Positions 12,941 to 25,074 of a stretch of DNA of 64,000 nucleotides are shown here, in pieces. The stretch is from Ascaris suum (taxonomy: Eukaryota > Nematoda > Chromadorea > Rhabditida > Ascarididae): positions 10,932,322 through 10,996,321 of the forward strand of contig CM024173.1 of the NCBI GenBank assembly GCA_013433145.1, read 5' to 3'. Numbering within the stretch: the stretch's first letter is position 1; each line of letters starts with the position of its first letter. Position numbers and translations under genes: made by a program. The notes under the pieces were generated by a model, which searched no databases, had not been told where the DNA came from, and saw only the letters and a list, made by a program, of their open reading frames with translations.

Positions 12941-14213
12941 AACAATGCCATCTTGTTTATTCTTTCAGAAATCGTTAGAAATTTTAGGGCTATCTGTGTG
13001 TAGAGTGATTTTTTGAGTAGCATAAATAGACTTTATGATCATATAAACCTAACGAGGCTCCTGCATAATGATGCCTTCAAGTTTTCGCTCCTGCTGCATA
13101 GTTGCATAGAGCAAAATAGCACCTCGAGCACGATCTCCACACGTCGGATGGCTTGCTTATAGAGAAGCAGGAAGAAGCCACTACTTCAGTTGTGCGTTCG
13201 ACATACTTTCAATGGATGATAAGCGGCATGGATAGACTCGTGGCTAAGCTTTGCTAATATCTTACGAGTGAAATATGCAGTAACATCCGAAATATAATGA
13301 CTGTCCCACTACTCACAAACGTCTCATATCCTCTCCAACGTGCATTCTTTTTTGTCGGTCATTTCTAATGTTTCCTCCCTAGTCGGCTTTTTTCAAAGAA
13401 GTTGCTTATCTCCTATTCCACTATGCATCTGCTAAAAGCACACTCGGTTGTGGCCCGATATTTTGTTAACTGCTTCATTTCGATTTGTGCCATCCTAATT
13501 TTTTTTTCATCTTGGCTATCCATTTGTTGTTGTTGGAGTAAATTTACATGAACAATGAATATGCTGAATGTTGTCGATGAACGACCTCATTACAACTCAA
13601 TTTTGCATGGATCGACTTCGGTGATATCTATTCTTCTCTGCCCCATCATATTTCGCTATTTTTCTATTTTTGTAGCTGCGTGTTTCAAACCCGTCAGCCA
13701 TCATGCGTGTATACTCAGTTATATTGGTGGTTTCTGGCCACACTGTTGTGCAGTTATCTAGTTGGGTTGTTCCAGTGCGCTTCAATTTCACTCGACTCAT
13801 CTCTCCTCACCCACACGGCGGGAGTACAACGCTGACCAAACATGCTTCTGCTTGATTGTAGTCATAAGTTTTGAACAGGACTTAAACGGAAGTGCGATAT
13901 TTCCCGTTGGTGGTGTTCATTAGTTTTCAAACAAATTCCGACTATATGCTAAACAACTGCCGTGCAATGTAGTGCCACATTCGCTTCCACGCTGTGTGCT
14001 GTTTTGCCTATTCTATACGCTAAAAAAAAACTGTTGTACAGTTCATTTTAAGTTGTTCAGTAGAATACAACGAAAATTTTATAAGCTTGCTTTGCGAATT
14101 CGTCTTCATCACTTTAGTTTAAAGGAGACGAATGTATGGAGGTTGCACAAATGCTTCTCGACCATAAATGCCGGTATATCTCTCATCTCTATACATAGAG
14201 CTTATCAAGCGAA

Positions 14214-14248
14214 GAGAATGAAGAGAGGATGCTCCTCTCTTCATTCTC
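14214..14248. repeat. Perfect inverted repeat, 16-bp arms, 3-base loop
   Basis: The arm GAGAATGAAGAGAGGA (14214-14229) and its exact complement (14233-14248) flank TGC. The DNA or RNA would fold into a tight hairpin. It is too short for a usual miRNA precursor. Long inverted repeats of this kind are rare by chance. Confidence 0.75.
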
Positions 14249-16401
14249 ATATCTTCAGCATCAATAACGCTTCCGACTTCTCCCTCCGATGCAATGTTTT
14301 CATTTTCCCCTCGCTTTCGTCTATAGTTATTCGTACAAATACCCTCGTCTGTAATTAGACGGGATCCTACTATTGTTGGATATAACCCATCACTTGCTTC
14401 ATTTCGATAAAAGTAAACGAAGAAATGAAACAGTGTGAAATACGAAATAGAAAGGATCAGTAATTGAAGATGATGAAGAGGTTTAAAAGAAAGTCCACTC
14501 AACTCCAATGTGTTAAGCGTCGCTTCCGCTTTCAGGATTTTTCGTCATCTCAAAATTAAATTCAAAGATAAACTTTTCAAAACAAATAAAGATCATCTAA
14601 TTAAAGGCAATCATTTTCCATTGAACTGCAATTAAAAGGTAATTCCTCTTTAAACTTACATCTGACACTATTAAAAACCAAATATATGCCCGAATTATTG
14701 CACAGTTTCAAAAATTATTCAACGTTCTAAAGATGACCTTCGGTTACATTCGATTTTTTCATCAGCTGCCTCTTTTTTTTGCATCATAAAGTATAAATAT
14801 ATTCCAGAGAAATAAATTAATGAAACAAATAGACATTTAAGTTTGGACAATTCGATCAGGCGGCATTTTAAACACTATGTTGAGAAGTTTACTATAGAAG
14901 CTGCAACGAATTGCGCTTTTTTTTTGTCATCAGATCAATTAGTTTCATCCATTTCTAATAAACAATAAAACACGCTGAATAACGAATTTATAATCATGAG
15001 CGCTGATCTGATCATTCTTGTAAACCGTTTGCGAAAGATTCCCTTCTTTAATCATCGCTTATAAAATGCGGCCTCATCGATGCGAAATGCTTGTAAGGTT
15101 AAAGCATGCTGAGATGTTTGAAACTTTCTCAAAACCACTTTCGAGAGTGATAACAAATACGAAACTTGACTATGAGGCTATTTATGTGCGCATCATATAA
15201 GCCAAATGTTGTAATACTCAGTGAGATTTCAATATATCGAAGACAAATAAGTGCAGTTGGTCGAAAGAAAACGTGACTACAGCCAGAGAAATTGAGTTGC
15301 TCTCCATTGAAACTTGCTGACAGATAAACGGACACGTACACATATATATATGGCATCATAGTACCAGTTTCACGCAGAGATGAAGCAAAATTTCTCCCGC
15401 CTCTCGTTGAACGGGCCAGTTTTGTATATTTTAAGTGGGAAAGCTTGAATTAGGCTTGAAACAGCGAAGCAAAAAAGTGCAAGGGAGCAACTGTAGTGGA
15501 GAAAATTTTAGCCTCTCGAAACATCCGATGTAATCGTCAAACTATGTTTGCCAATACCGCAATTGATTTGAATTATCATCATCAAGTTTCAAGCTTTTGA
15601 TAGGGGTTAATATTGAAAAATTGTGCACATAGAAAAGATGCAAACAATAGATGAATGAATTTCATTAGGGTTCTTTTACATAGCACGCAGTATACAACTG
15701 TAGACTTTTTGTTGGTTTTCCAATGATGACTTCACATGTTGGATGCGCTGCATCTCTGAACTCAACTGACATCGCGGTACAATCGGCTTTAGCACATGCC
15801 GCTTTACATGAATCCACATTCTACAAGTACTAATAATGAAGTTTGCTAGATTCATGCATTGAATGATTTCTATGCAAAAATTTTCATTGATCAACGATCT
15901 TAATTGTTGAAAAGTTTTCGTTGATAGCAAATTTGATGTGAAGATTTCAAAAAGAGAAAAAAAAATTTTTTTTTCACTAGGAAAGAAATATTAGCTAAGA
16001 TTAAAATCGCCGGAAAATCTTTAATAAACATTTGATGAAGAATTCGAAAAAAAATATGGCATGTTATTTAGTAACGACTAAGCTATTGATGAAAAAAAAA
16101 AACTCGTTTAAAAAGAGTTTTTCTTTCTGATATATTTAAATGGCATGTCCCTTAAGTTGCTATAACTCTACGTAAAAAATAAAACTTTCATTAATTAATA
16201 TTGGGAAATTTTTCTTCCAAGTCGATATTTACTCATTAAATTCACTCATAGAATTGTTAATTTCATTAATCGACTATTCTCTAGATCTTTTTTTTTTCAT
16301 TCGGAGAGTCAAAGTAGACCGAAAGATAAGTATCACATAAATAAGGAAATATTTATTGTCTCCTATATTATGAATTTTTTTTTAAAAAATACAAAAACTA
16401 T

Positions 16402-17428
16402 TTATGCTAATAAAACAAAGTATAATAAACGAACCGCATTCTGAAGTTTCTCAACATTTTCACCATCACACCAATAGCCGAGCAATAACGAATAATTATA
16501 GCATGTTCCATTGACGCATACTTGCTCGATTGGCTTCAATCCTAAATGCAAACAATAATGATTATGAGAATTCTTTTATCAGTTCGAATTCGTAGATTAT
16601 TTCGATTTATTTTTATTGCATAACGCTAAAAATGGAAGCACTATGAGATGCTTCATGGCTAACGGGATCGTACTGTTCGAGCTGTTCGACATGTTCGAAC
16701 ATTAGATTCTGCAATCAGCTAAAATTTTTGAAAAATTCAGTCTATTCCTCAATTGTAACCTATAGAATTTGATGAGAGTATCTGAATATTTACAGATTAT
16801 AATGTGAAGAAAATTTACATAATTAAACTCATTTTACATATAATGAACATGCTCGATCGCTGAAATAATAAAACTTATCGAAACAATGCTAAAAGTCGCA
16901 GGTTTCGATATTTTTTAAAAAAAACCCCATTGCATGATTTATCTCATCAAACAACAAATTTATGATTGATATCACCATATGCTCGGTACTAAATCAGATT
17001 TGAAGATCATTTACGATATTGTTGTTTATAATGCACTCAAATATCCATTATGATTATTTGATGTGTGAGTATCGTTGATGATTTCAAGGATTAGTGCTTT
17101 CAAGGATATATCTTCGCGAATATGGAAATTGTATTTTATAATCGACATATTTAACTATTGAAATTTAATTCATCGTTCCTATTTACCAATTCAGCTAAAA
17201 TAAACAACTCGATTCTATTCAATGAAAATAAATACTGCTACTCTTCGTTTATATTTTCCTTGCGACTAAATATTCGATTAATTCTCTGAAGTATTTCATA
17301 CGAATATATTCGATCACAAATTTTGTTGAAATATGTAGATATAGCTAACCGGGATTGCATGCTGATGTCTTCTGAACATAATATATGCATAAAGCCACTG
17401 CCAACACGATTAGAAGTTGATTTAGCAT
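16402..17428 (-). CDS. Small secreted cysteine-containing protein, 2 exons
   Basis: Exon 1 (17428-17350) begins with an ATG one base after a strong acceptor (TATTTTCAG), a typical site for spliced-leader addition. It encodes a clear signal peptide, MLNQLLIVLAVALCIYYVQK, with likely cleavage near TSA|CNP. Exon 2 (16541-16402) joins in phase through GTTAGC and TGCATTTAG and gives CNPGLKPIEQVCVNGTCYN, then GYWCDGENVEKLQ, with four cysteines after the signal peptide. The product is 72 residues. The spacing C-x(4)G-x(n)-C-x(4)-C resembles half of an EB-type or similar disulphide module, but it is too short for a firm family call. The C-terminal end (NAVRLLYFVLLA) is hydrophobic, so either the protein has a tail anchor or GPI-like signal, or a further donor inside exon 2 (GAT G|GTGAAA) leads to another exon. 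The protein is likely extracellular. Confidence 0.5.
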
Positions 17429-20400
17429 CCTGAAAATATAGGATAAATTATTGCAACCAAGTTTTAAAAAAAAGTTAAGACACAAAAATTGTCATCGAAA
17501 TTATATCTCGATCAATTAGTAATTATAGGCATATAAATGAGCATTAATATTTGTTTTAAATCATATTTCAAAGTTTCATTGAAAACTTCTAATAAATAAT
17601 GCTGATATGTTATTAAGTGTTTACATTTATTGAATTTCTCTAGTCTCATTCATTGCAAACAATTTTTCGCTGAAAACAATCGCTTACTAGCTTGTTGAGG
17701 CTTAGAACTACTGACTGATAAGTAGCATCGACGAATGCCCCCCCCCCCCAAAAAAAAAGGACGTTTTGCATTGTTGAGATTTGACATAATATCATACACT
17801 AGTCCATATTTTTGTAGTAATGGCAACGAGTTAAGATTTTTCACGGTCCAGAAATGATAGAAGATGTCATCATGTAGCCGAGAGATTTGCAAGAAATCGA
17901 ATATATTCAAAAACGTATATCGCTTCCCAACTAAAGCGCATCTTATTCACTGAAACCGATTTTTCACTATAACCCGAAGAAAGCATAAAAGATGAAATCT
18001 CTTCTAGTAAATGAATTTCACCTCAAACGAATATTTATAATAAAGATAGTGAGAAATTTTATTTGAAGTATTTCTCGAAAGAATAGCAAAAACGGCAAAT
18101 AGATCGTCAATTTGAGACAATAACGATGTGCAGAGCAAAATTTCAGCAAAATAGAGAGAAGATGACCTCAGAAACGTTTTTACATCATTTTCTTCTGATA
18201 AGCAACATTTACAAGTTGCCAACAAAATGCCCACATCATCCTCAATCACATTTATGCACAGTAATGCTTCATTTTGTATTGATCCGAGTGCGGAAATAAA
18301 TCCTTTGAAACAGATTTGCTCTTGAATAATCCGTTTGATTCGTTTGGAGAATATCGATCGGAATGAAATATGATGAAAGAGCTACTACACCCACTAGATT
18401 CCATAATTTTGGCTTCGCTTTTGCCCAAGCTGATACAATCAGACAGAAGGATTGACAGCCACAAGGTAAACACCCAAACGTACACAGAAGCCAACTTTGC
18501 AAAAACGCGTAAAAAGATAAAAGAATACACGGTGGAAAAGCATTAGGTTGGTTAGATAACAAAATGCCTAGAACTAAAATATTTTTGCCCTCCGAGTATA
18601 CTGATTTACCGCTGTGCAATCCGGACTTTTGTTACTGCAATTGTTACAGCAACTTCTGATCGCCTGACAGATGAATTCTTGGGTATTAGCATATCACAAC
18701 TAGAAGCATGTTCACCGAGCGTTCAATTTGCAAAAGTACATCACATCTTTCTATTGAAATGAAGCTTCGCAACTGGCCACAACGAAGGCCTCCTCGAAGC
18801 GCCGCTATTCGCTTTCAGTATGAATTTGCGTACCTTTTGTACGTTCAATTGGGGGAAGGGGGTTGCGAGATTGTAGGCTTCGATATCAAAACATCTCTCA
18901 CTCCTTATCTGAGGGCTGCCTCAACACTTGGCTGTAATATCTACATGTTACCAATGAAATCTTCTGAAAGCATTAGCCGGATAGTGCCCACCGACAGCGA
19001 GATTATTGGGTTAGAAGAGAACCTCAGATTGGCGGTCGACGGAAGGCATTTGGTTTAAACTGAATCCCGGTGAAATCAGAAGAAAGCAAAAACCGAATTC
19101 CGGTCAGTGAAAGCAAATCGAAATTTTAGTTGCAAGCGTAAGTTTCGTTCTTTCTCTTGTCAACTTTAGAAACACAGCATCAAATATGTTTAGGCCGCTT
19201 CCGAATATCACTAAAATTCTTCTCACAGTAAAGGCCGTTGGTTCTGTTTAGGCGTTGTGCCCTCCACTGTGTCGTCGACTTCGTGAAACCGTCAATAGAT
19301 CACATCTGTTCGCTGAACATACCGCAGTAGCGCTGCTGCACAAACGCTCCAACTTGTGCAGTTTAGAAAATCAACGGGTCTTATCTGTGCTCCTAGTGGA
19401 GCGTAAGCATGCATGACCTCGCCTTCAATTCATCCTGACTATCCAAGTGAAGGCATGGGGGTCTCCGCAACTGCCCTCTAAGCATCACTATATAGCATCC
19501 GTTATAAGATTCATGTAAGCAGGAAGTTTTTATGCACTATTTGATAAACGATTTAGACCTGTTCCAATGTCTATATCACGAGTTTTTAATATACAATTCA
19601 AGAACTAAAACGTGTACTCAACGTTAAATCGTATAAATTTCTTCTCGAGACGAACGCTTATTTCAAAAAGTTGTTAGAATGTATCGAAATTTATGCAATT
19701 TGCTGTGTTTTTGTGTTTTAATATTCCCCTTAAAAATTATATACTAACGATATCCAATTAAGTGATATTTAGAAATGAATGAAATAAATTTCACTAGATT
19801 TAGCTAAGAAATATTTGAATAAATCGTCTGTATTTTTTTTTTTTTCCTTCGTTAAAGAACCATTTTATTCTTTGCATTGATTTTTCGCTCAAATATTCTA
19901 ATTCAGAATTTGTCCGTTTACACTCTCCGAGCGACTAATTCTATGCGGTTTTAATTCGATATATGGATGTCATGCATGGGAATTAATTTATTCTAATGCG
20001 TAAAATCATAATCTGCATTCTCTCACAATAAAGCGTTTTAGTTGTATATATTGGCTTGTTTCGCCTTATTTTTCAAATTCTTTAGTTTCCGATGTTTTCA
20101 ATTAATAGTCTTTCAAGAATTGATGTAATCATTTGGTGCTAGTCTTTCAAGAAAAAAAAAAAAACTCGAATAGATGAGGCTATCTGATGAGGCATTACGA
20201 TAAGAGTTCATAGACTGCGCTCATTGCATCAAAAAAAACTTCAACAAACTACTAATAAAAATGTATTTTTCCGAACTCTTTCGATCCCTTCTCGAAATCT
20301 ACGAAAACTATTTCATCGATCGACCACTTTAAAAAAAAATGTTACATGATTGGTGCTAAAACTGATCAAACTGGCCCCGTAATTAGCTCATAATTTACAG

Positions 20401-23358
20401 CATATTTAACTGTCTTTAAATCTTCTCGAAGTTAGCGATCAGTTAAGAAATTAAGACGGAGGGACATCGATGATCCGCATTATATCATTATTTTTTGTGA
20501 TACCTTCGATCTGTTCTCAGTTGCAACTATAAGGGAGACAGATACATTCAAACATAGATATGCACAAACGTCACATCGCCCAATGCCTTTTGCGAATATA
20601 AGTTTGGAAGGCGCATATACATGACATTTAATAAAGCTGAACGAGTTTGCAAGACGAGCGAATATACTATCATTATGTAAGAACAAACTATAACATATAT
20701 AAATCAATGCCCTTATTGCTTAACTGAACAAATTTTCCGTGAAAAGATCGCTTTCCAATGAGTGACTGTTATGAAACCTAGGAAAATTTCTTGATAATTT
20801 TAAACGGGTTTAGTTGGGTGGAATGAGTTGAGCTCAGAATCGGATGTACGATGAGCGAATGTTTCCTTTCAAGTGGATAGGCGCTAAAATCCGTGTAAAT
20901 ACAAAATGACGCCGATACGGTAGAGACAAAATTGCCAGATAATGGCTAAAATGTGCGATAGTGCGCTATATAGCGATAGTTAGAGCGCTATAAATAAGCT
21001 ATACTTATGGAAGACCGAAAAATTGGATATCAGAGCCAACAAGTTGATTAAATATTATAACTAGACAAATGGTGGATTAATAGTCAATTTTCTTGTTCAA
21101 TGAGGAAAAGCTGACTGTATCCAACTCACGACGAAATAGTCGATAACGTTGCCTGTCGATATGAGAGAAAAAAAATGGGAGAATTGAAAAAAAAAAACCG
21201 AAATTTACATTTTCATTAAAAATTTCCCGAAAATTTTACTAAAACTATGCCCAATTTGATAGAAGCTTCAAATATTGATCGTTGACGATTGTAGTTCATC
21301 TTCTTCAGCATTTCCTTCATCAGTGGCCTACGAACGCTCTCAAATATGATCCCTTTATTCGGTTCTTTCTATAGCACTCGTTGTAATTCATCAGCTTACG
21401 TTAGCTAGCGGTTACTTAAGGAAGTTGAGTGATTTTGATCAGAGAGATCATCAATATTCAAAAACGTTGAAATTTTTAGTGAAAGGGTGTAGGTAGTTTA
21501 ACTTACGAAAACGTTTATTAATATTGGCGAATTGAAGAATTTCCAAACTTATCATCTTCAGATCAGATATGATGCCAAAAAGAAAAAAATTTTTTTTTGG
21601 AAATTTGATGAATTTTTTTAAAAAATTCTATCTTTGATGTTGCAAATGTATATTTACAAAAAAAAAAAATTCTTTTTTTTTTCTTCAACGTTAAAATTTT
21701 CTTCATTAATTTCAAAATTTCCTACAAATTATTATAATCTCTTATCATATTTAACTGATTGAAAAGAGCAAATTTTCTATTTTCTTAACATTTTCGTTAC
21801 GCAAAAAAAATTTTTTTTAAACTTCGTTGAAAAAATTTCAGCAATCCATTAGATTTACAATGAATTGAATTATATTGACGCAAAATTTGCAAATATACGA
21901 ATGAGCGAAATTTCTATTCGCTTTTGCCTATTATATTATAATCTATGCAATAATGTTAATTAAAATGCAAAAATATTCAGAGAATTTATTTCGTTGAATA
22001 TATATATGTATATTCGTTTTTATTGAAATTTTATTCGTTATATCGACTATGTTTTATTACACTCAATAGGCGAATATGTTTCATTATTGGAGAAAAAGCT
22101 TTTGCTCACGCAAATAGAATAGGGCAAAAAAAAAGCGATTTACATATTGTTTACCGATCTCTTTTATCGGTTTATGATTCTAAATTGGAAACTATCATAA
22201 CGATTTCGTAACAACACAAAATATAATCGTTCAAACATATTGTCCTCTCCATCGCTAACATTTTGATATGCAAAATGGTTTGCATTATGAGGATGGCAAC
22301 TTTCATATTTTATCTTCACTTAGTATATGCTTGTATATATCCATTATGACATGGTTAATACGAAAACGGTGATATATTCCCCGAAACACTATCTCATTGA
22401 TAAAACTAAGCTATAGTTTGCTGACATTCGAGTGAACTTTTTGATCGACGTAGAATCTAATTAGTGAGTTTATCTTCGGCAACGAATGTGCTAAGCTTTA
22501 AGTCTTATTTTTCACCTTTGGGACATTCGCTTAAGTACGTACCGCTCATTATTTCCGGTGAAGACAGTTTTTTCCAAATCTCGCAACATTCACACTCGCA
22601 GAAGAAATGCCCTCTATGCCCTATAGTCGAGCGACGGTCCCATTAAAATACAACTCTCTTCTCGGGTCTTAATGATATTCACCGTATGCATTATTCAATG
22701 ACAAACGAAGCTAAACTTATAAAATTTTTTCAATAATCATTGGAATCGAATCAATAAGCTACTATTTCGAAATAGGCAAATGAAATTTTCAAAACCTTTA
22801 AAATCAGTTCATTTCCTATTTTTCGTCGCTCATTTAAAATTCTTCTCGATTCTCAACCTCTTAAAAGTGCTCATTCATTGTTTCTTTTCCGGTCATTCAT
22901 AATTCCGGAAATTTGCGCTAACGGCAGCATTCCCAACGCAATTTGAGAGATCCGATTTTCCCCTTCGTGGATAACTAAGAAGAAAATTTCTAATCCTTAT
23001 GTTTATTTGTATGAAATCGCTTTTATTTGTAACGAAATCGCTTTTGCTTTCAGTCTTCATGGACAGGTAAAAGTTTTTTGCATAGCTCTAAAGTAATAGG
23101 GTAATAAAGAAACGGAAATAGGCCAGAAGAAGAAACAGAGGGTGAATGAAGAAGGTGAAAGAAAATAAACGACGGAATCGCTTTGATAATTAGAGGAGAT
23201 CTGAATGAGATGAATAGCAGTTTGTCACTTCGATGGGATATAGGTAAGGTATTGCTAAACTGATGATGGTCAATGAAATGTTCAAAGATCGATAGAGATA
23301 TTGCAAAGGAATCGCTGCATTCAAAACTCCACTCCATGATTTTATTTTTATTTCCAGT
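17429..23358. other. Intergenic stretch without a supported gene
   Basis: Minus-strand open frames at 17650-18619 overlap one another in different frames and include a C12-A9 homopolymer junction. None shows a recognisable domain. A more GC-rich patch at 18700-19450 has a 116-codon plus-strand frame with no family match. A minus-strand Cys-rich frame lies at about 22494-22628. The rest is AT-rich. Confidence 0.4.
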
Positions 23359-24153
23359 TTTATCCTTTATTGTGGCAAAAATACTACTGAAAGAAAATTC
23401 GATTGTGAGAAGGTAATTGTAAAGCTACAAAAAAATGATAATTTTTCAACGGTACTTATCGATTTCCTAATATCGATTAATTTTGATCAATGTTCACTAC
23501 ACATAGATACGCTAAGCGATACAGTCTTGATGAATGATGGAAATATCCAAAAATAAAGAAATATGAAACATAGTGGCGATAATAAATCTATTGCATTCCA
23601 ATGCAATAAATACCTCATTTGTGCAATCGGTTATGAAGCTAACTGTTACTTCTTTCCTATTTTTAGGTTTAGGGGGTTTCATCGTCGTTTTAATTGTTGT
23701 GGATATTATTCAGTATGGAATATCGGCAATGAATATTATATGGTATCTTCAAAAGATATAGCAAATGTATTTAGCAATTCAGCATACTGGATAAATTATA
23801 AAGAATTCGGATCGTCCATAGGATGCTATCGTTTGCAATTTTCCCATCGGAATACTTCTTGAAAAATTGAAGCAGTCTTATTTGACGATCGGGAAAATCA
23901 CAATGAATTTTTCTATATTATCATTTTTTGCAGAAATTGTTTTATTAGATTGCAACGAATAAAAGCTGCCTTAACGTATAAAAATTGTTCCATGAAAAGC
24001 TGTCTCAGAATTTCTTTGGAATCCATCCAGAAGTGGGGAAAAAAAAGATCGGAATCGAAAAGCTACATACTCGAGACAAGAAGAATATATCATGATGGGA
24101 GAGAATCAAAATTACAGAATCATTTATTGCAATGTAAAGATATGATATACTAA
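23359..24153 (+). CDS. Tentative single-pass membrane protein (3' exons)
   Basis: The firmest part is 23633-23712 joined to 23934-24153. The first piece, in frame from an ATG, is MKLTVTSFLFLGLGGFIVVL and ends in a hydrophobic run long enough to span a membrane. Its donor is CA|GTATGG. The second follows TTTTTTGCAG and encodes a basic cytoplasmic-looking tail, NCFIRLQRIKAALTYKNCSM, then SLESIQKWGKKRSESKSY and onward to a stop. AATAAA follows 39 bases after the stop. An exon at 23359-23413, flanked by TTTCCAG and GTAATT, encodes FILYCGKNTTERKFDCEK and would join in phase to an acceptor-like AAG just before codon CTA at 23639. That gives a type I layout of Cys-containing outside, membrane span and basic inside, but that acceptor is weak. 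If the ATG at 23633 is the true start, the product is 99 residues. The family is unknown. Confidence 0.4.
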
Positions 24154-24191
24154 GAATGTGCAATTGCAGTGATTCAGCAATGCTTTCAAAT

Positions 24192-24197
24192 AATAAA
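24192..24197 (+). terminator. Polyadenylation signal AATAAA
   Basis: AATAAA 39 bases downstream of the stop at 24151-24153. It supports that reading frame as a terminal exon. Confidence 0.35.
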
Positions 24198-24709
24198 TGC
24201 AAAAGTTTAGCAAATGCAATAAAATTCGGTTGAAATATCATTATTGACGAACGATTATATGAGGCAAGCAAAACCGAATAATAATCTCGATTCGTTCACT
24301 TTTTTTTGCTCTTATTTTATATGCGCCAATTCGAAACATTGCAATAATATTTCCATATAAAATCAACAAGTGTACCTCCCGATAATCTGGCATCATATGT
24401 GTTTCTGCATCTTGATTATCTATTCTACAGTTTCATGCAACATAAACAAAAAAATAAAATATAGAAAATGTTGGTTCTATGCAAATAACCTAAAGACTCG
24501 TTGAAATTTCCCGCTAATAGGTCTTTCTTTTTTGAGATTCGATCGACATAATAGAAAAATTCAGCCGAATTAATGTAAATTTTTAAGCAGTTTAAATATC
24601 TCCAATTCTTTCCAAATTTATTGGATGAGCGTGAAATAAGGGTATTAAGTGATACTCATGGATTATATTATATCCAGATAATTTCACTACTCTAGACGCA
24701 GTCGTTCGT

Positions 24710-24735
24710 GACAGACAGACAGACAGACAGACAGA
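24710..24735. repeat. (CAGA)n microsatellite
   Basis: Six consecutive CAGA/GACA units followed by TAGATAGATGAG. Confidence 0.85.
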
Positions 24736-25074
24736 TAGATGAGCATAGGAGTGACTTTATCACAGCATATTGTTGAAGAATAAATTAGTAGAAGCGCATA
24801 AGTAGAGCAATTCGTTCCATATGAAATGCATCAATATTCAATCAATCAATAAAATGAAGCGTTCACATCGGGTAGAGTAACATTATCAGCTGCATTGTTT
24901 AAAAGTATAAAATTTGCATATATGAGATTTTTCATCTCAGCTCTTAATGACTATATTTAACAGCAATTGAAACATTCATTAGGTAATATAACACATAACA
25001 CAACACAATGCACATGGCTAACAATCAATAATCAATTCATTATTATTTGTTGCATACAAAAAAAAGCAAGATAA

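Larger units (their letters stand above)
10143..16401. other. Intergenic stretch without a supported gene
   Basis: This contains a purine-rich, more GC-rich patch (11530-11640), a G19 tract (12922-12940) and overlapping open frames on both strands at 12270-12480. At 12617-12820 a plus-strand frame ends KAKQVARYLKELSELADAQQ and onward to a donor-like AAG|GTAGAT. It could be a lone exon, but no partner in phase was found. A perfect hairpin lies at 14214-14248. No RNA gene was seen. Confidence 0.4.

Noticed and set aside
13972..14508. Overlapping 128- and 129-codon frames on opposite strands
   Set aside because: Neither has a domain, codon pattern or splice context. A stop-free run of this length is expected about once in this much AT-rich sequence, and the hairpin inside links the two strands.
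18708..19058. 116-codon plus-strand frame
   Set aside because: The region is GC-richer, which lengthens chance frames. There is no recognisable motif and no splice partner.
22494..22628. Minus-strand Cys-rich frame (HFFCECECCEIWKKL)
   Set aside because: Short, with only a weak acceptor and no signal-peptide exon that fits. Kept out of the feature list.
23563..23862. 99-codon frame with a FNCCG tetraspanin-like motif
   Set aside because: The other frame of the same DNA gives a membrane span that splices in phase to a tail exon, and the tetraspanin motif lacks its usual neighbours (no following cysteine pair, no preceding membrane spans).
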